DNA from: Micrococcales bacterium
GTDB lineage: Bacteria; Actinomycetota; Actinomycetes; S36-B12; UBA10799
Length of the DNA: 64,000 nt
Assembly: GCA_016703125.1 (NCBI GenBank)
Contig: JADJCR010000002.1
Location: forward strand, 248,001-312,000
Direction: 5' to 3'
Translations under genes and position numbers: made by a program
The notes under the pieces: generated by a model
Databases searched by the model: none
Told to the model about the DNA's origin: nothing
What the model saw: only the letters and a program-made list of their open reading frames with translations
Shown: piece by piece, positions 54,995-62,466 of the stretch
How positions within the stretch are numbered: position 1 is the stretch's first letter
Layout of the letters: each line of letters begins with the position of its first letter

Positions 54995-55026
54995 TGCCGG
55001 GAGGGTGCCGCCACACCCTCCCGGCA
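54995..55026. other. Strong hairpin in a divergent intergenic region
   Basis: TGCCGGGAGGGTG (54995-55007) and CACCCTCCCGGCA (55014-55026) pair perfectly over 13 bp around a 6-nt loop. The 298-bp gap 54911-55208 between divergent genes contains no credible ORF; a second weaker fold (CCCGCGTGCC...GGCACAAACCCGCGGG) follows near 55065-55092. It could end a small RNA. Confidence 0.55.
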
Positions 55027-55208
55027 GCCGGGCGGGACGCGATGCCCACCCGGCATGTCTCTACCCGCGTGCCCGTGGCACAAACCCGCGGGATACGCCG
55101 GCCCTGACGGGGTACATGGTCGGTGTACGCGCCAACTCCTGCGTCGAGGCACGGAGCCGGCGGACGATATCCTCAGGCGAACCGGCTGACATCTAGGGGG
55201 TCCCGACA

Positions 55209-56665
55209 GTGGACGAGACGGCACCCCGGTACCGGTGGGCGGGCCTGGGTATCGCCCTGGGGTGCCTCGCCGCACTGGCACTGCTGGTCGCCCAACTCGA
55301 CGGGGTGCTGATCGTCACCCTCGCGCTGGTGGTCGTGGCCGCAGGCTTGTTCATCGGTCCGGCCCGCACCGCCATCCTCGCCGCCGTCACCAGCGCCGTG
55401 GGAGTGGTGCTCGCCTTCAGCCTCGACATCGACCTCAGGGCCTATCGGCTCATCGGCATCGGGGGGGAGCCTGCTCGGGGTGGCTGTCGCGTGGGCGATC
55501 GACCGGCGGCTGCGCCACATACGGCGCATGACCCGCACGCAGAGTGCGATCTTCGACGCCGTTCCGGACGCTCTGCTGGTGCTCGACGACCAAGGGTGCG
55601 TCGTGGCCGCGAATCACGCGCTGGCCGGGCTCGTCCCCGGGGCACATGTTGGGCAGCGCGTGCACCCCCTGCTCGGGCATGTACTGGCCACCGGCGTGGA
55701 TTGCGGCGGTGGCTGCATTCTGGACGACCCCTCGTCGCTGGACCGTCCGGTGGAGGTCGTCGACGGGGAACGTCTGCGCACCGACGATCGTGACGTCCAC
55801 ATCGAGTACACCGCCGGTCGCGTCGATGAACACCACTGGGTGGTCAGCCTCCGGGACGTCGGCGCGCTCGTGGCCGCGGATGAGGACCGCCGCGTTCTGC
55901 TCGAGGCCGCCACCCGCCAGCGGGAGCAGGAGATCCTGTTGCGGGCCCTGGGTTCGCCGCAACTGTCGTCGTTGCCCGAGGTCGGCGGCGTGGACCTCGA
56001 CATGTTCAACGTCACCACGGGCCGCGAAGCACCGAACGGCCGCGACATCGTCGACGTCACAGAACTGCCGGACGGCCGTGTACTGATCCTGATGGTGGAT
56101 GCCCAGGGGTCCGGTGTCATCTCCGTGCGCGACGCGTGGAAGGTCCTGTACGTCGCACGCGCCTACTTCACCTCCGGCGTTGCGCTCGCCGACCTCGTGT
56201 CGCGTACGGCGACGACTCTGGCCGCCGAGACCGAGCCCCCGAAGGCATCCGTGCTGGCGGCGGTCCTGGACATCCGCAGCGGCGAACTCGAACTCGCCAG
56301 CGGCGGGCACCCACCGGCGCTGATCGTCCATGAGGACGGGTCCACGGCGTGGGTGGAGGCCAGCGGTCGCGGGGTGGGGCGCCACGTCCCGGCTCCCAGA
56401 GCACTGCCCGCGCGCTGCTCTCCCTACGGACTCCCTGATCCTGTACACCGACGGGGTCGTTTCCGGCACCCGTGACGTGGTGGCCGGCCTGTCCAATCTG
56501 CGCGCGTCGGCCACTGCCCTGCGCCGCGTGCCCACCGAGGGTTGGGCGCGCGCGCTACTGGAAGCGGTCCTGCCCACCGAGCCGGCGGGCGGTGACGCGA
56601 CCGTGCTGCTGTTACGTCTGGCGGATCACGCCGGCAGGGCCCGCCACAACAGGGCGATCCTCTGA
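55209..56665 (+). pseudogene. RsbU/SpoIIE-type PP2C phosphatase with membrane and PAS domains, three frameshifts
   Basis: GTG 55209. Part 1 encodes about four membrane helices (WAGLGIALGCLAALALLVAQ and following). The first break is a G7 run (55461-55467; six G would restore GIGGSLLGVAVAWAI). Part 2 has a PAS domain (AIFDAVPDALLVLDDQG) and most of a PP2C domain, with RDIVDV, VDAQGSG and ASGGHPPALIV. Breaks near 56388-56392 and 56421-56430 lead to part 3, TDSLILYTDGVV and GGDATVLLL. With corrections it is about 485 residues. Such phosphatases act on phosphorylated STAS proteins, and one is encoded nearby. Three indels in 1.4 kb could mean real decay or a low-quality region. Confidence 0.75.
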
Positions 56666-57810
56666 CCGAGCCTGACCGCGCGCACGATGCTCCCCGGCGA
56701 TCCCCAGGGTGCCGGGGACTGCTGAGTGATCGTCGTCGACCAGGCGCCACCGGTCCGGGCCAGACCCATCAGTGCCTCCCTGGTGCCGTCCTGGGCCATG
56801 AAAGGCCAGATCTCCAGCACCCGGCGTCCCAGCCACGCCTGCCCGCCGGCGACGCCGGGCTCGACATCCTGCACCACCAGGCCGCTGGGCACCCCTTGCG
56901 AATCGACCACGACGTCCAGGAGTAGCCACGGGTCGAGGTGCAGTCCCATCAGCGCGTTGAGCCACTCCAGTTCCGGATCGCTGGCGCGCAGGTTCCGCAT
57001 CAGTAAGGGGGCCACCCGCTGCACGGCTCGGGTGATCGTCTCGCGGCGGGCGTCGTCGAAAGTCTGTCGGGTCCGCCAGACAAGGCCCACGACCCCGACC
57101 ACCACCCCCTGGTCCGCCACGGGGATCGTCGCGGTGGCCTCGAACGCGACGGAGGCGGCCTGGGACAGTTGGGGGTATTCCCGGAGCCGCTCATCACGAT
57201 CCCCCCAGAACAGCGCCACCTCGTCGAGGACCGATCGCACGAAGGGGATGTCCGTGCTCGGCGGAACGCTGCGCCAGGAGCTCGCGAGGTCGCTGGGGAC
57301 GTTCACCTGCCCGACCAGCCGCAGGGAGCCGTCGGGGCTGGTCCGGTAGATCGTCACAGCGGCCACGTCGTGCGGCTCGAGCAGATCCAGCACGAGTTCC
57401 GCGGCCTCGTGCCCGGTGTCCGTGGACGAGGCCACCGCGTCCATGATCGCGGTGACCACTCCGGCTCTCACATCCGGCTGCTGCCGCAAGGTCCGCCAAG
57501 TGCTGGAAGTCGCCGGCGAGACCGGCAGCTGCTCCTCGAGGAGCCGGTCACCGAGTTCAGCGTCCTCCGCCTCCGGGATCGCCACCCCCACCACAGTGGC
57601 GGCGACTTCGACGACCCGGACGTTGTGCTCCTGGGACATGCTGCGCAGGCGCTCGAACGCCTCGTCCAGGGTGATCCCGTGACGCTCCACGAGCACACCT
57701 TTGGCCTGTTCGATGACCGCGCGCATCCGCGCCGAGGCGCGCAGGTCGCGGACTTCCTTGCCCAGCGCCGCGACGGTCTGGGCCAGAGGCGCCTCCGGAT
57801 CCGGTTTCAT
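56626..57810 (-). CDS. ANTAR-GAF regulator
   Basis: A 394-residue protein. Residues about 8-75 are an ANTAR RNA-binding domain (RMRAVIEQAKGVLVERHGITLDEAFERLR...VRVVEVAATVV), here at the N-terminus rather than the usual C-terminus. Residues about 100-285 resemble a GAF domain, and 290-394 a further PAS-like domain (LLLDVVVDSQGVPSGLVVQDVEPG). It may be an antiterminator with a bound ligand or redox sensor. ATG overlaps the STAS stop by 4 nt. Its 3' end overlaps the convergent phosphatase gene by 40 bp. Confidence 0.8.
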   Translation of the reverse strand: MKPDPEAPLAQTVAALGKEVRDLRASARMRAVIEQAKGVLVERHGITLDEAFERLRSMSQEHNVRVVEVAATVVGVAIPEAEDAELGDRLLEEQLPVSPATSSTWRTLRQQPDVRAGVVTAIMDAVASSTDTGHEAAELVLDLLEPHDVAAVTIYRTSPDGSLRLVGQVNVPSDLASSWRSVPPSTDIPFVRSVLDEVALFWGDRDERLREYPQLSQAASVAFEATATIPVADQGVVVGVVGLVWRTRQTFDDARRETITRAVQRVAPLLMRNLRASDPELEWLNALMGLHLDPWLLLDVVVDSQGVPSGLVVQDVEPGVAGGQAWLGRRVLEIWPFMAQDGTREALMGLARTGGAWSTTITQQSPAPWGSPGSIVRAVRLGQRIALLWRALPA

Positions 57811-58127
57811 GAGGTGTCATCACCCGGGTCGCCGCCCACAAGGTCGAGCAGACCTGCGATTCCCAGGATGATGCGCACGTTCGGCGAGGCTCCCTCCATC
57901 GTGATGGTGGCGCCCCGGTCGACGGCTGCACCCATGACCATGCCCACCAGATCCACCCCGGCCGGATCGAGGTACGTGCAATCCGCCAGGTCCACGACGA
58001 GCGCGGTGAGTGCCGGGTGCGTCGTCACGAGGGGCCGCAACCGATCGGCGTCGGCCTGCCCGACCTCGCCGACGAGCCTCAGCGTCGCGGTACCGTCGGC
58101 GATGGTCAGGCTGGAGACTTCAGCCAT
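57807..58127 (-). CDS. STAS-domain protein lacking the phospho-acceptor Ser
   Basis: A 106-residue single STAS domain of the anti-anti-sigma family. TATLRLVGEVGQADADRLRPLV and ALVVDLADCTYLDPAGVDLVG are the fold hallmarks (the second read as LVVDLADCTYLD then PAGVDLVG). Classical SpoIIAA/RsbV proteins have DS(S/T)G at this site; here it is DPAG, so kinase phosphorylation at the usual Ser is impossible. It may bind a partner constitutively. It is the first gene of the STAS-ANTAR pair. Confidence 0.85.
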   Translation of the reverse strand: MAEVSSLTIADGTATLRLVGEVGQADADRLRPLVTTHPALTALVVDLADCTYLDPAGVDLVGMVMGAAVDRGATITMEGASPNVRIILGIAGLLDLVGGDPGDDTS

Positions 58128-58243
58128 CCCCGACCTCCCTCGTCACCTGACCCGTTCCCCAACGGACACCCCGACGGATACCGCGACATCGTAACAACGC
58201 AGGGTTGCGGCACGGGCGTGCCGATCCGTGCGCATGGCGGGTC

Positions 58244-60013
58244 TCAGGCCGCTGCGCGGACGGCACGGTCGGGCGCTGCACCATCCTCGGACCAGGCCTT
58301 CGGCAATGGCACATCCTGCGTGATGTGGTCGCGCAGGGCAGCCAGCGTGCGGGTGATCAGCCGTGACACGTGCACCTGTGACAAGCCGAGAACCTCGGCG
58401 ATCTCCGACTGCGTGCGCTCGCCGAAGAAGCGCATCTGCAGGATCTGCCGCTCCCGCTCGGGCAACCGGCTCAGGGCCGTGCGGACTGCCTCCCGCAGCT
58501 CCACGTACTCCAGGTCGCCGTCCACATCGCCTACCAGATCGCCGAAGGCCTCGTCCCCACCCTCGCCCATGGGGTGATCCAAGGACTTCGAGCTCATCGC
58601 CTCGCCCCTGGCCTGCACAGCCTGCAGGCCCTCCTGCTCCAGCAGGCCCAAGTGTTCGGCGATCTCAGCGGAAGAGGCGTCGTGGCCGTGGGTGGCACGC
58701 AACTCGTCGGCGGCCTTCTGGACCTTCAGGGTCGCCTCCTGCAAGCTGCGCGGGACACGAGCCGCCCAGGCGTGGTCACGGAAATGCCGGCGTAACTCCC
58801 CGAGGATGGTCGGCACGGCGAACGAGTGGAACTGCGTGCCGAGTTCCGGGTCGAAACGCGCGGCAGCGCGCACCAGTCCCAGCGAGGCGACCTGGATCAG
58901 GTCCTCCAGTCGCTGCCCGCGCCCGGCGTACCGGTGCGCCAGTTGACGGGCCAGAGGCAGGTAGTCCACGGCCAACACCCGGCGCTCCGGCGTGAGCATG
59001 GGAGTCGAGCGCTCTTCGGGCTGCGGGTCCGCCAGCACGTCCCGGTAGACGTTCAACACCCGCGCACCCAGCGCAGGCTGTTCGTGCAGCGCTTGCAGCC
59101 GGACGCCGGCTCCTGCACCCAGACCGCCACACCGGAGTGGATCGGCGAGCAGTTCTCGCACCGCGCGGCCCAGAGCACGGGGGCCACGGTCCACGTCGAT
59201 GAGCGCCCCCGTCGCACCCGCGACGATGTGGTCGAGGTGGGCCCCGGTGGCCACGGCCAGCGCGGCGACCCCGTGGCTGGCCGCCTCCAGGACAAAACCG
59301 CCATGGCGTGCGCCGTCCGTACCGGCCAGCAGCAGTGCCGCGTTCTCCCAGACCCGTGTCCGGTGTTGCCCGCGCAGCCCGGGTCGGTAACTGATGCGCT
59401 CGTGCACGCCGAGACTCTCGGCCAGGTGGCGCATGCGGGTACGGGTGGTGTCAGGCAGCCGGCTCAGCACCACCAACCGGTGGGACGGCCAGTAGGGCAT
59501 CGAGCGCACTGCGGCATCCAGGCCCGGCCCGCTGTCCAGGCTCACCACATGCGCCGGGATCTCGGTGTCGTGCGTACGTGCCATGGGCGAGGGGACCGCC
59601 ATCACACCTGGGGACAGTGTTGGTACGCCCCGGCGCCGCCAGGTGTCCTGCTCCGCCGAGGACAGGGGCAGCACGGCGTCCACCTCCCGGGCCAGTGCCC
59701 GCTCGAGGTCGTTGGGGCTGGGAGTCTCGTCGAATGTGGCGACCACGGGCACTCCAGGCGGCCGGGCGGTCAGTGCCGCCATCGTGGCCACGACCCCCAC
59801 CGCATGCACGACCTGCGGGCACCGCTGGCGCCAGGTCTCGCGCAGGTGCTCGGTGCAGGCGGCCACCGCTTCACCGAGATCGGGCTCGGCGGGGCCTGTG
59901 TCGGCCAGGACCTCGGCGCCAGCCCGGCGCAAGGAATCGGCCAGAGCTTCCACAGCGGTACGCGGAAGGCGCGACGTGGCGGTCAAGGGACGGGAAATCA
60001 GATGTACGAACAT
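58244..60013 (-). CDS. SigB/SigF-type sigma factor fused to a GT4-like glycosyltransferase domain
   Basis: One uninterrupted frame. ATG 60011-60013 is preferred (GAGG 8 nt upstream); an in-frame ATG at 60118 lacks a ribosome site. Residues about 1-335 look like a GT-B fold: PQVVHAVGVVATMAAL, VPVVATFDETPSP, ALAREVDAVLPLSSAEQ and FVLEAASHGVAALAVATGAH are typical of GT4, but the first Glu of EX7E is Ala, so catalysis is doubtful. From Met339 (58997-58999): LPLARQLAHRYAGRG and LEDLIQVASLGLVRAAARFD (sigma region 2), LRATHGHDASSAEIAEHLG (region 3), LSRLPERERQILQMRFF and SEIAEVLGLSQVHVSRLITR (region 4). Met339 could also start a 251-residue sigma factor alone. No RsbW kinase is in the window. Confidence 0.8.
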   Translation of the reverse strand: MFVHLISRPLTATSRLPRTAVEALADSLRRAGAEVLADTGPAEPDLGEAVAACTEHLRETWRQRCPQVVHAVGVVATMAALTARPPGVPVVATFDETPSPNDLERALAREVDAVLPLSSAEQDTWRRRGVPTLSPGVMAVPSPMARTHDTEIPAHVVSLDSGPGLDAAVRSMPYWPSHRLVVLSRLPDTTRTRMRHLAESLGVHERISYRPGLRGQHRTRVWENAALLLAGTDGARHGGFVLEAASHGVAALAVATGAHLDHIVAGATGALIDVDRGPRALGRAVRELLADPLRCGGLGAGAGVRLQALHEQPALGARVLNVYRDVLADPQPEERSTPMLTPERRVLAVDYLPLARQLAHRYAGRGQRLEDLIQVASLGLVRAAARFDPELGTQFHSFAVPTILGELRRHFRDHAWAARVPRSLQEATLKVQKAADELRATHGHDASSAEIAEHLGLLEQEGLQAVQARGEAMSSKSLDHPMGEGGDEAFGDLVGDVDGDLEYVELREAVRTALSRLPERERQILQMRFFGERTQSEIAEVLGLSQVHVSRLITRTLAALRDHITQDVPLPKAWSEDGAAPDRAVRAAA

Positions 60014-60187
60014 GAAAGAACCTCGCTCAACAAGGGCGGTGAGCGACGTGGCCTGCTCATCTGAAGCGCACGTCGTGAGGGAGACATACTTGCGGCCCGC
60101 AAGGGGCAGGGATTGCATCAAGCGGAAAAGGTGCCCGGCTTCTGCAGGCCCGCTTGCGTTTGCGCCACGTCTCTGGACGCATGAACG

Positions 60188-60216
60188 ACACTACATGCAT
60201 TGCACGTACGTGTAAA
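60188..60216 (-). promoter_or_regulatory. Candidate promoter of the sigma-factor fusion gene
   Basis: On the minus strand TTTACA (60211-60216) and TAGTGT (60188-60193) are separated by 17 bp, which contains the perfect 10-bp palindrome CACGTACGTG (60203-60212 overlapping the -35 side). It would give a leader of about 165 nt to ATG 60013. Confidence 0.4.
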
Positions 60217-60256
60217 GACTGAACTCGCCGCGCGAACGGGTGAGCGTCCGGACGGC

Positions 60257-60763
60257 TCAGTCAGTGATGCCGCGGACCTGCAGGGCGTGCTGCAATTGCG
60301 CCTGGGTCATGTGGGACCGGTCCTGCACGCCGGCCCGTCGCGCGAGTTCGTACAACTCGGTCTGGGAGCGTTGACGGCGCCGCGGCGCACCTGCGCGGCG
60401 CAGCGACTCATCGCGCCGCACCCGGAAAGCCCTGCCCATACGGCGGCGCCGGCCAGCCTCCACGGCGGCCAGCACCGGTACGACCTCCGCCTGCTCGACC
60501 GCGATGACCAACTCGGCGGCTTCGACCAGATCCTCGCCACTCGGCGACTGCCGGGACGTGATATCGAGCAGACGACCGAGGCCCTCGTCGGTCGGGACCA
60601 TCGGGTACACCTCCGTGCCGGCCGCCACCACGTGGGCCAGCAGCGCGGCTCGCAGGTCGGCGACCGGGTCGCTCAATCCCCGCCGCGGGCGGCCGCACCG
60701 GTCGATGAGCCGGCGCAGGCGGCGGTGTTCTGAGCCCAGCACCAGGGTGATGTCCACTGCCAT
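60257..60763 (-). CDS. Hemerythrin-like protein with C-terminal Rho_N/SAP-like domain
   Basis: A 168-residue protein. The N-terminal part (about 5-100) has VLGSEHRRLRRLIDRCGR and AHVVAAGTEVYP, matching the first ligand regions of HHE proteins, but the later His residues are missing, so iron binding is uncertain. After an Arg-rich linker, RSQTELYELARRAGVQDRSHMTQAQLQHAL is a Rho_N-like nucleic-acid-binding helix pair (quoted in part: SQTELYELARRAG, SHMTQAQLQHAL). Such a C-terminus is recurrent in actinobacterial HHE and plasmid-stability-type proteins. Confidence 0.65.
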   Translation of the reverse strand: MAVDITLVLGSEHRRLRRLIDRCGRPRRGLSDPVADLRAALLAHVVAAGTEVYPMVPTDEGLGRLLDITSRQSPSGEDLVEAAELVIAVEQAEVVPVLAAVEAGRRRRMGRAFRVRRDESLRRAGAPRRRQRSQTELYELARRAGVQDRSHMTQAQLQHALQVRGITD

Positions 60764-60862
60764 GCCCGACCCGTACCCCGCGGCCCTGCGGACATACGGC
60801 GAGGCCGTGCCTCGACTTCCGGGTCACGCAGGACGATCATGGGCACGGGGGAGGTGGATGTG

Positions 60863-61327
60863 ATGTTGACCATTGCCGTGGTGGGCCCAGCGCAGGCGCC
60901 GCCACAGGTGCTCTCGCAGGCCGAGGAGGTCGGACGGCTGCTGGCCGCCTGCGGCCATGTCGTCGTGACCGGCGGTCACGGTGGGGTCATGGAGGCGGCA
61001 TCCCGGGGAGCGGCCATCTCCGGTGGCCTGGTGCTGGCACTTCTGCCCGGCAGCGAGCGCGACGCCAATCCATTCGTCACCCTGGCCCTGCCCACCGGCT
61101 TGGGGGAGATGCGCAACGCCCTGCTCGTGCGCGTCGCCGATGCGGTGGTCTGCGTCGGCGGCAGTTGGGGCACGCTCAGCGAGGTGGCCCTGGGGCTGCG
61201 GACGGGGGTGCCGGTGGTGATGCTGCACGGGTGGTCGCTGCCAGCCGGACCGGTCCTCGCAGACTCTCCCCAGGACGCGGTACGCACGGCCATCGACCTG
61301 GCCACCCGTTACCGCGGATTGCGCTGA
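60863..61327 (+). CDS. LOG-like/TIGR00725 family Rossmann-fold protein
   Basis: A 154-residue protein; ATG 60863 is chosen because GGGGGAGG lies 8 nt before it (ATG 60839 would be in-frame). TIAVVGPAQAPPQ is the nucleotide-binding start, VVTGGHGGVMEAASRGA the family GGxGGxM motif and GEMRNALLVRVADAVVCVGGSWGTLSEV the GGxGTxxE region with its preceding MR. These are hallmarks of LOG/TIGR00725; a cytokinin-riboside phosphoribohydrolase activity is not assured. Converges on cydB, with a strong terminator between. Confidence 0.85.
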   Translation: MLTIAVVGPAQAPPQVLSQAEEVGRLLAACGHVVVTGGHGGVMEAASRGAAISGGLVLALLPGSERDANPFVTLALPTGLGEMRNALLVRVADAVVCVGGSWGTLSEVALGLRTGVPVVMLHGWSLPAGPVLADSPQDAVRTAIDLATRYRGLR

Positions 61328-61360
61328 GGCTGCGACCTGGCGGCTACCCGGCGGACATGG

Positions 61361-61393
61361 CGAGGCGGCAGGACCCCTCGTCCTGCCGCCTCG
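61361..61393. terminator. Strong bidirectional terminator between LOG-like gene and cydB
   Basis: CGAGGCGGCAGGAC (61361-61374) and GTCCTGCCGCCTCG (61380-61393) are perfect 14-bp arms around a 5-nt loop, between two convergent genes. No U-run, as usual here. Confidence 0.75.
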
Positions 61394-61400
61394 TGCTGGA

Positions 61401-62456
61401 TCAGGCTCGGACCTTCTCGCCCGGCAGATCCAGCGATCCCTCCCCGGCATCAGTGATCTGGGACGGCGACACGCGCTTGCGGAACACCCAGTACGTCCAG
61501 CCCTGGTAGGCCAGCACTATCGGGGTGAACACCACAGCGACGATCGTCATGATCTTCAAGGTGTAGTCGGTGCTGCTCGCGTTCCAGATCGTCAGCGACA
61601 GCGCCGGGTCGTTCGACGCCGGCATGACGTTCGGGTACAGCACGCTGAACAGGTAGATCACGGCACCGCCGAGGGTGATCGCGCTGAACAGGAACGACCA
61701 GCCCTCACGCCCGGCGCGGTTCATGGCCAGCCCCGCCAGCCACGCCACGGCCGCGACGACCACCAGCGCCCACGTCCACGCCTTGTCGCTGTAGGCCAGT
61801 TGCGTCCAGAGCAGGAAGATCACGGCGATGACCGTCGCGACCAGCCCCACCTGCCCGGCCACGCGGTTTGCGCGCACCCGGATCTCACCGTCGGTCTTCA
61901 GCGCGAGGAAGACCGCGCCGTGGGTCATGAAAAGGGTCAGGGTCGTGAGTCCACCGACCAGCGCGTACGGGTTCAGCAGGTTGAAGAACCCCCCGTCGTA
62001 CAGGCTGTTGCCGAACGCACCGGCCTTCATCGGCACGCCGCGCACGATGTTGGCGAAAGCCACGCCCCACAGCAGCGCCGGGAGGAAGGATCCGACCACG
62101 ATGGCGATGTCCCACCGCTTGCGCCACACCGAACTCGAGCGCTTGCTGCGGTACTCGAAGGCCACGCCGCGCAGAATCAGGCCCACGAGGATGAGCAGCA
62201 GAGGCAGGTAGAAGCCGCTGAACAGAGTGGCGTACCACTCCGGGAAGGCGGCGAACGTGGCGCCACCGGCGACGAGCAACCAGACCTCGTTGCCGTCCCA
62301 CACCGGGCCCAGCGTGGTGAGCATCGTGCGCCGCTCGGCCTCGTTCTTGCCGATCACCGGCAGCAGAATGCCCACACCGAAGTCGAAGCCCTCGAGGACG
62401 AAGTAGCCCACCCAGAGCACCGCGATGAGGATGATCCAGACTTGTTGGAGTTCCAT
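61401..62456 (-). CDS. cydB: Cytochrome bd ubiquinol oxidase subunit II
   Basis: A 351-residue membrane protein. ATG 62454-62456 (MELQQVW) is favoured because GAGGAG would sit directly on the upstream ATG (62462). FVLEGFDFGVGILLP and GPVWDGNEVWLLVAGGATFAAFP are the conserved CydB segments. Eight to nine helices can be traced. It follows cydA by 10 nt and forms the terminal oxidase with it. Confidence 0.95.
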   Translation of the reverse strand: MELQQVWIILIAVLWVGYFVLEGFDFGVGILLPVIGKNEAERRTMLTTLGPVWDGNEVWLLVAGGATFAAFPEWYATLFSGFYLPLLLILVGLILRGVAFEYRSKRSSSVWRKRWDIAIVVGSFLPALLWGVAFANIVRGVPMKAGAFGNSLYDGGFFNLLNPYALVGGLTTLTLFMTHGAVFLALKTDGEIRVRANRVAGQVGLVATVIAVIFLLWTQLAYSDKAWTWALVVVAAVAWLAGLAMNRAGREGWSFLFSAITLGGAVIYLFSVLYPNVMPASNDPALSLTIWNASSTDYTLKIMTIVAVVFTPIVLAYQGWTYWVFRKRVSPSQITDAGEGSLDLPGEKVRA

Positions 62457-62466
62457 GGCCATCTCC

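Noticed and set aside
58128..58243. SigB/SigF-type promoter before the STAS gene (GTTG...GGTAT)
   Set aside because: Spacing and bases deviate too much from the GTTT-N14-GGGTAT consensus to call by eye.
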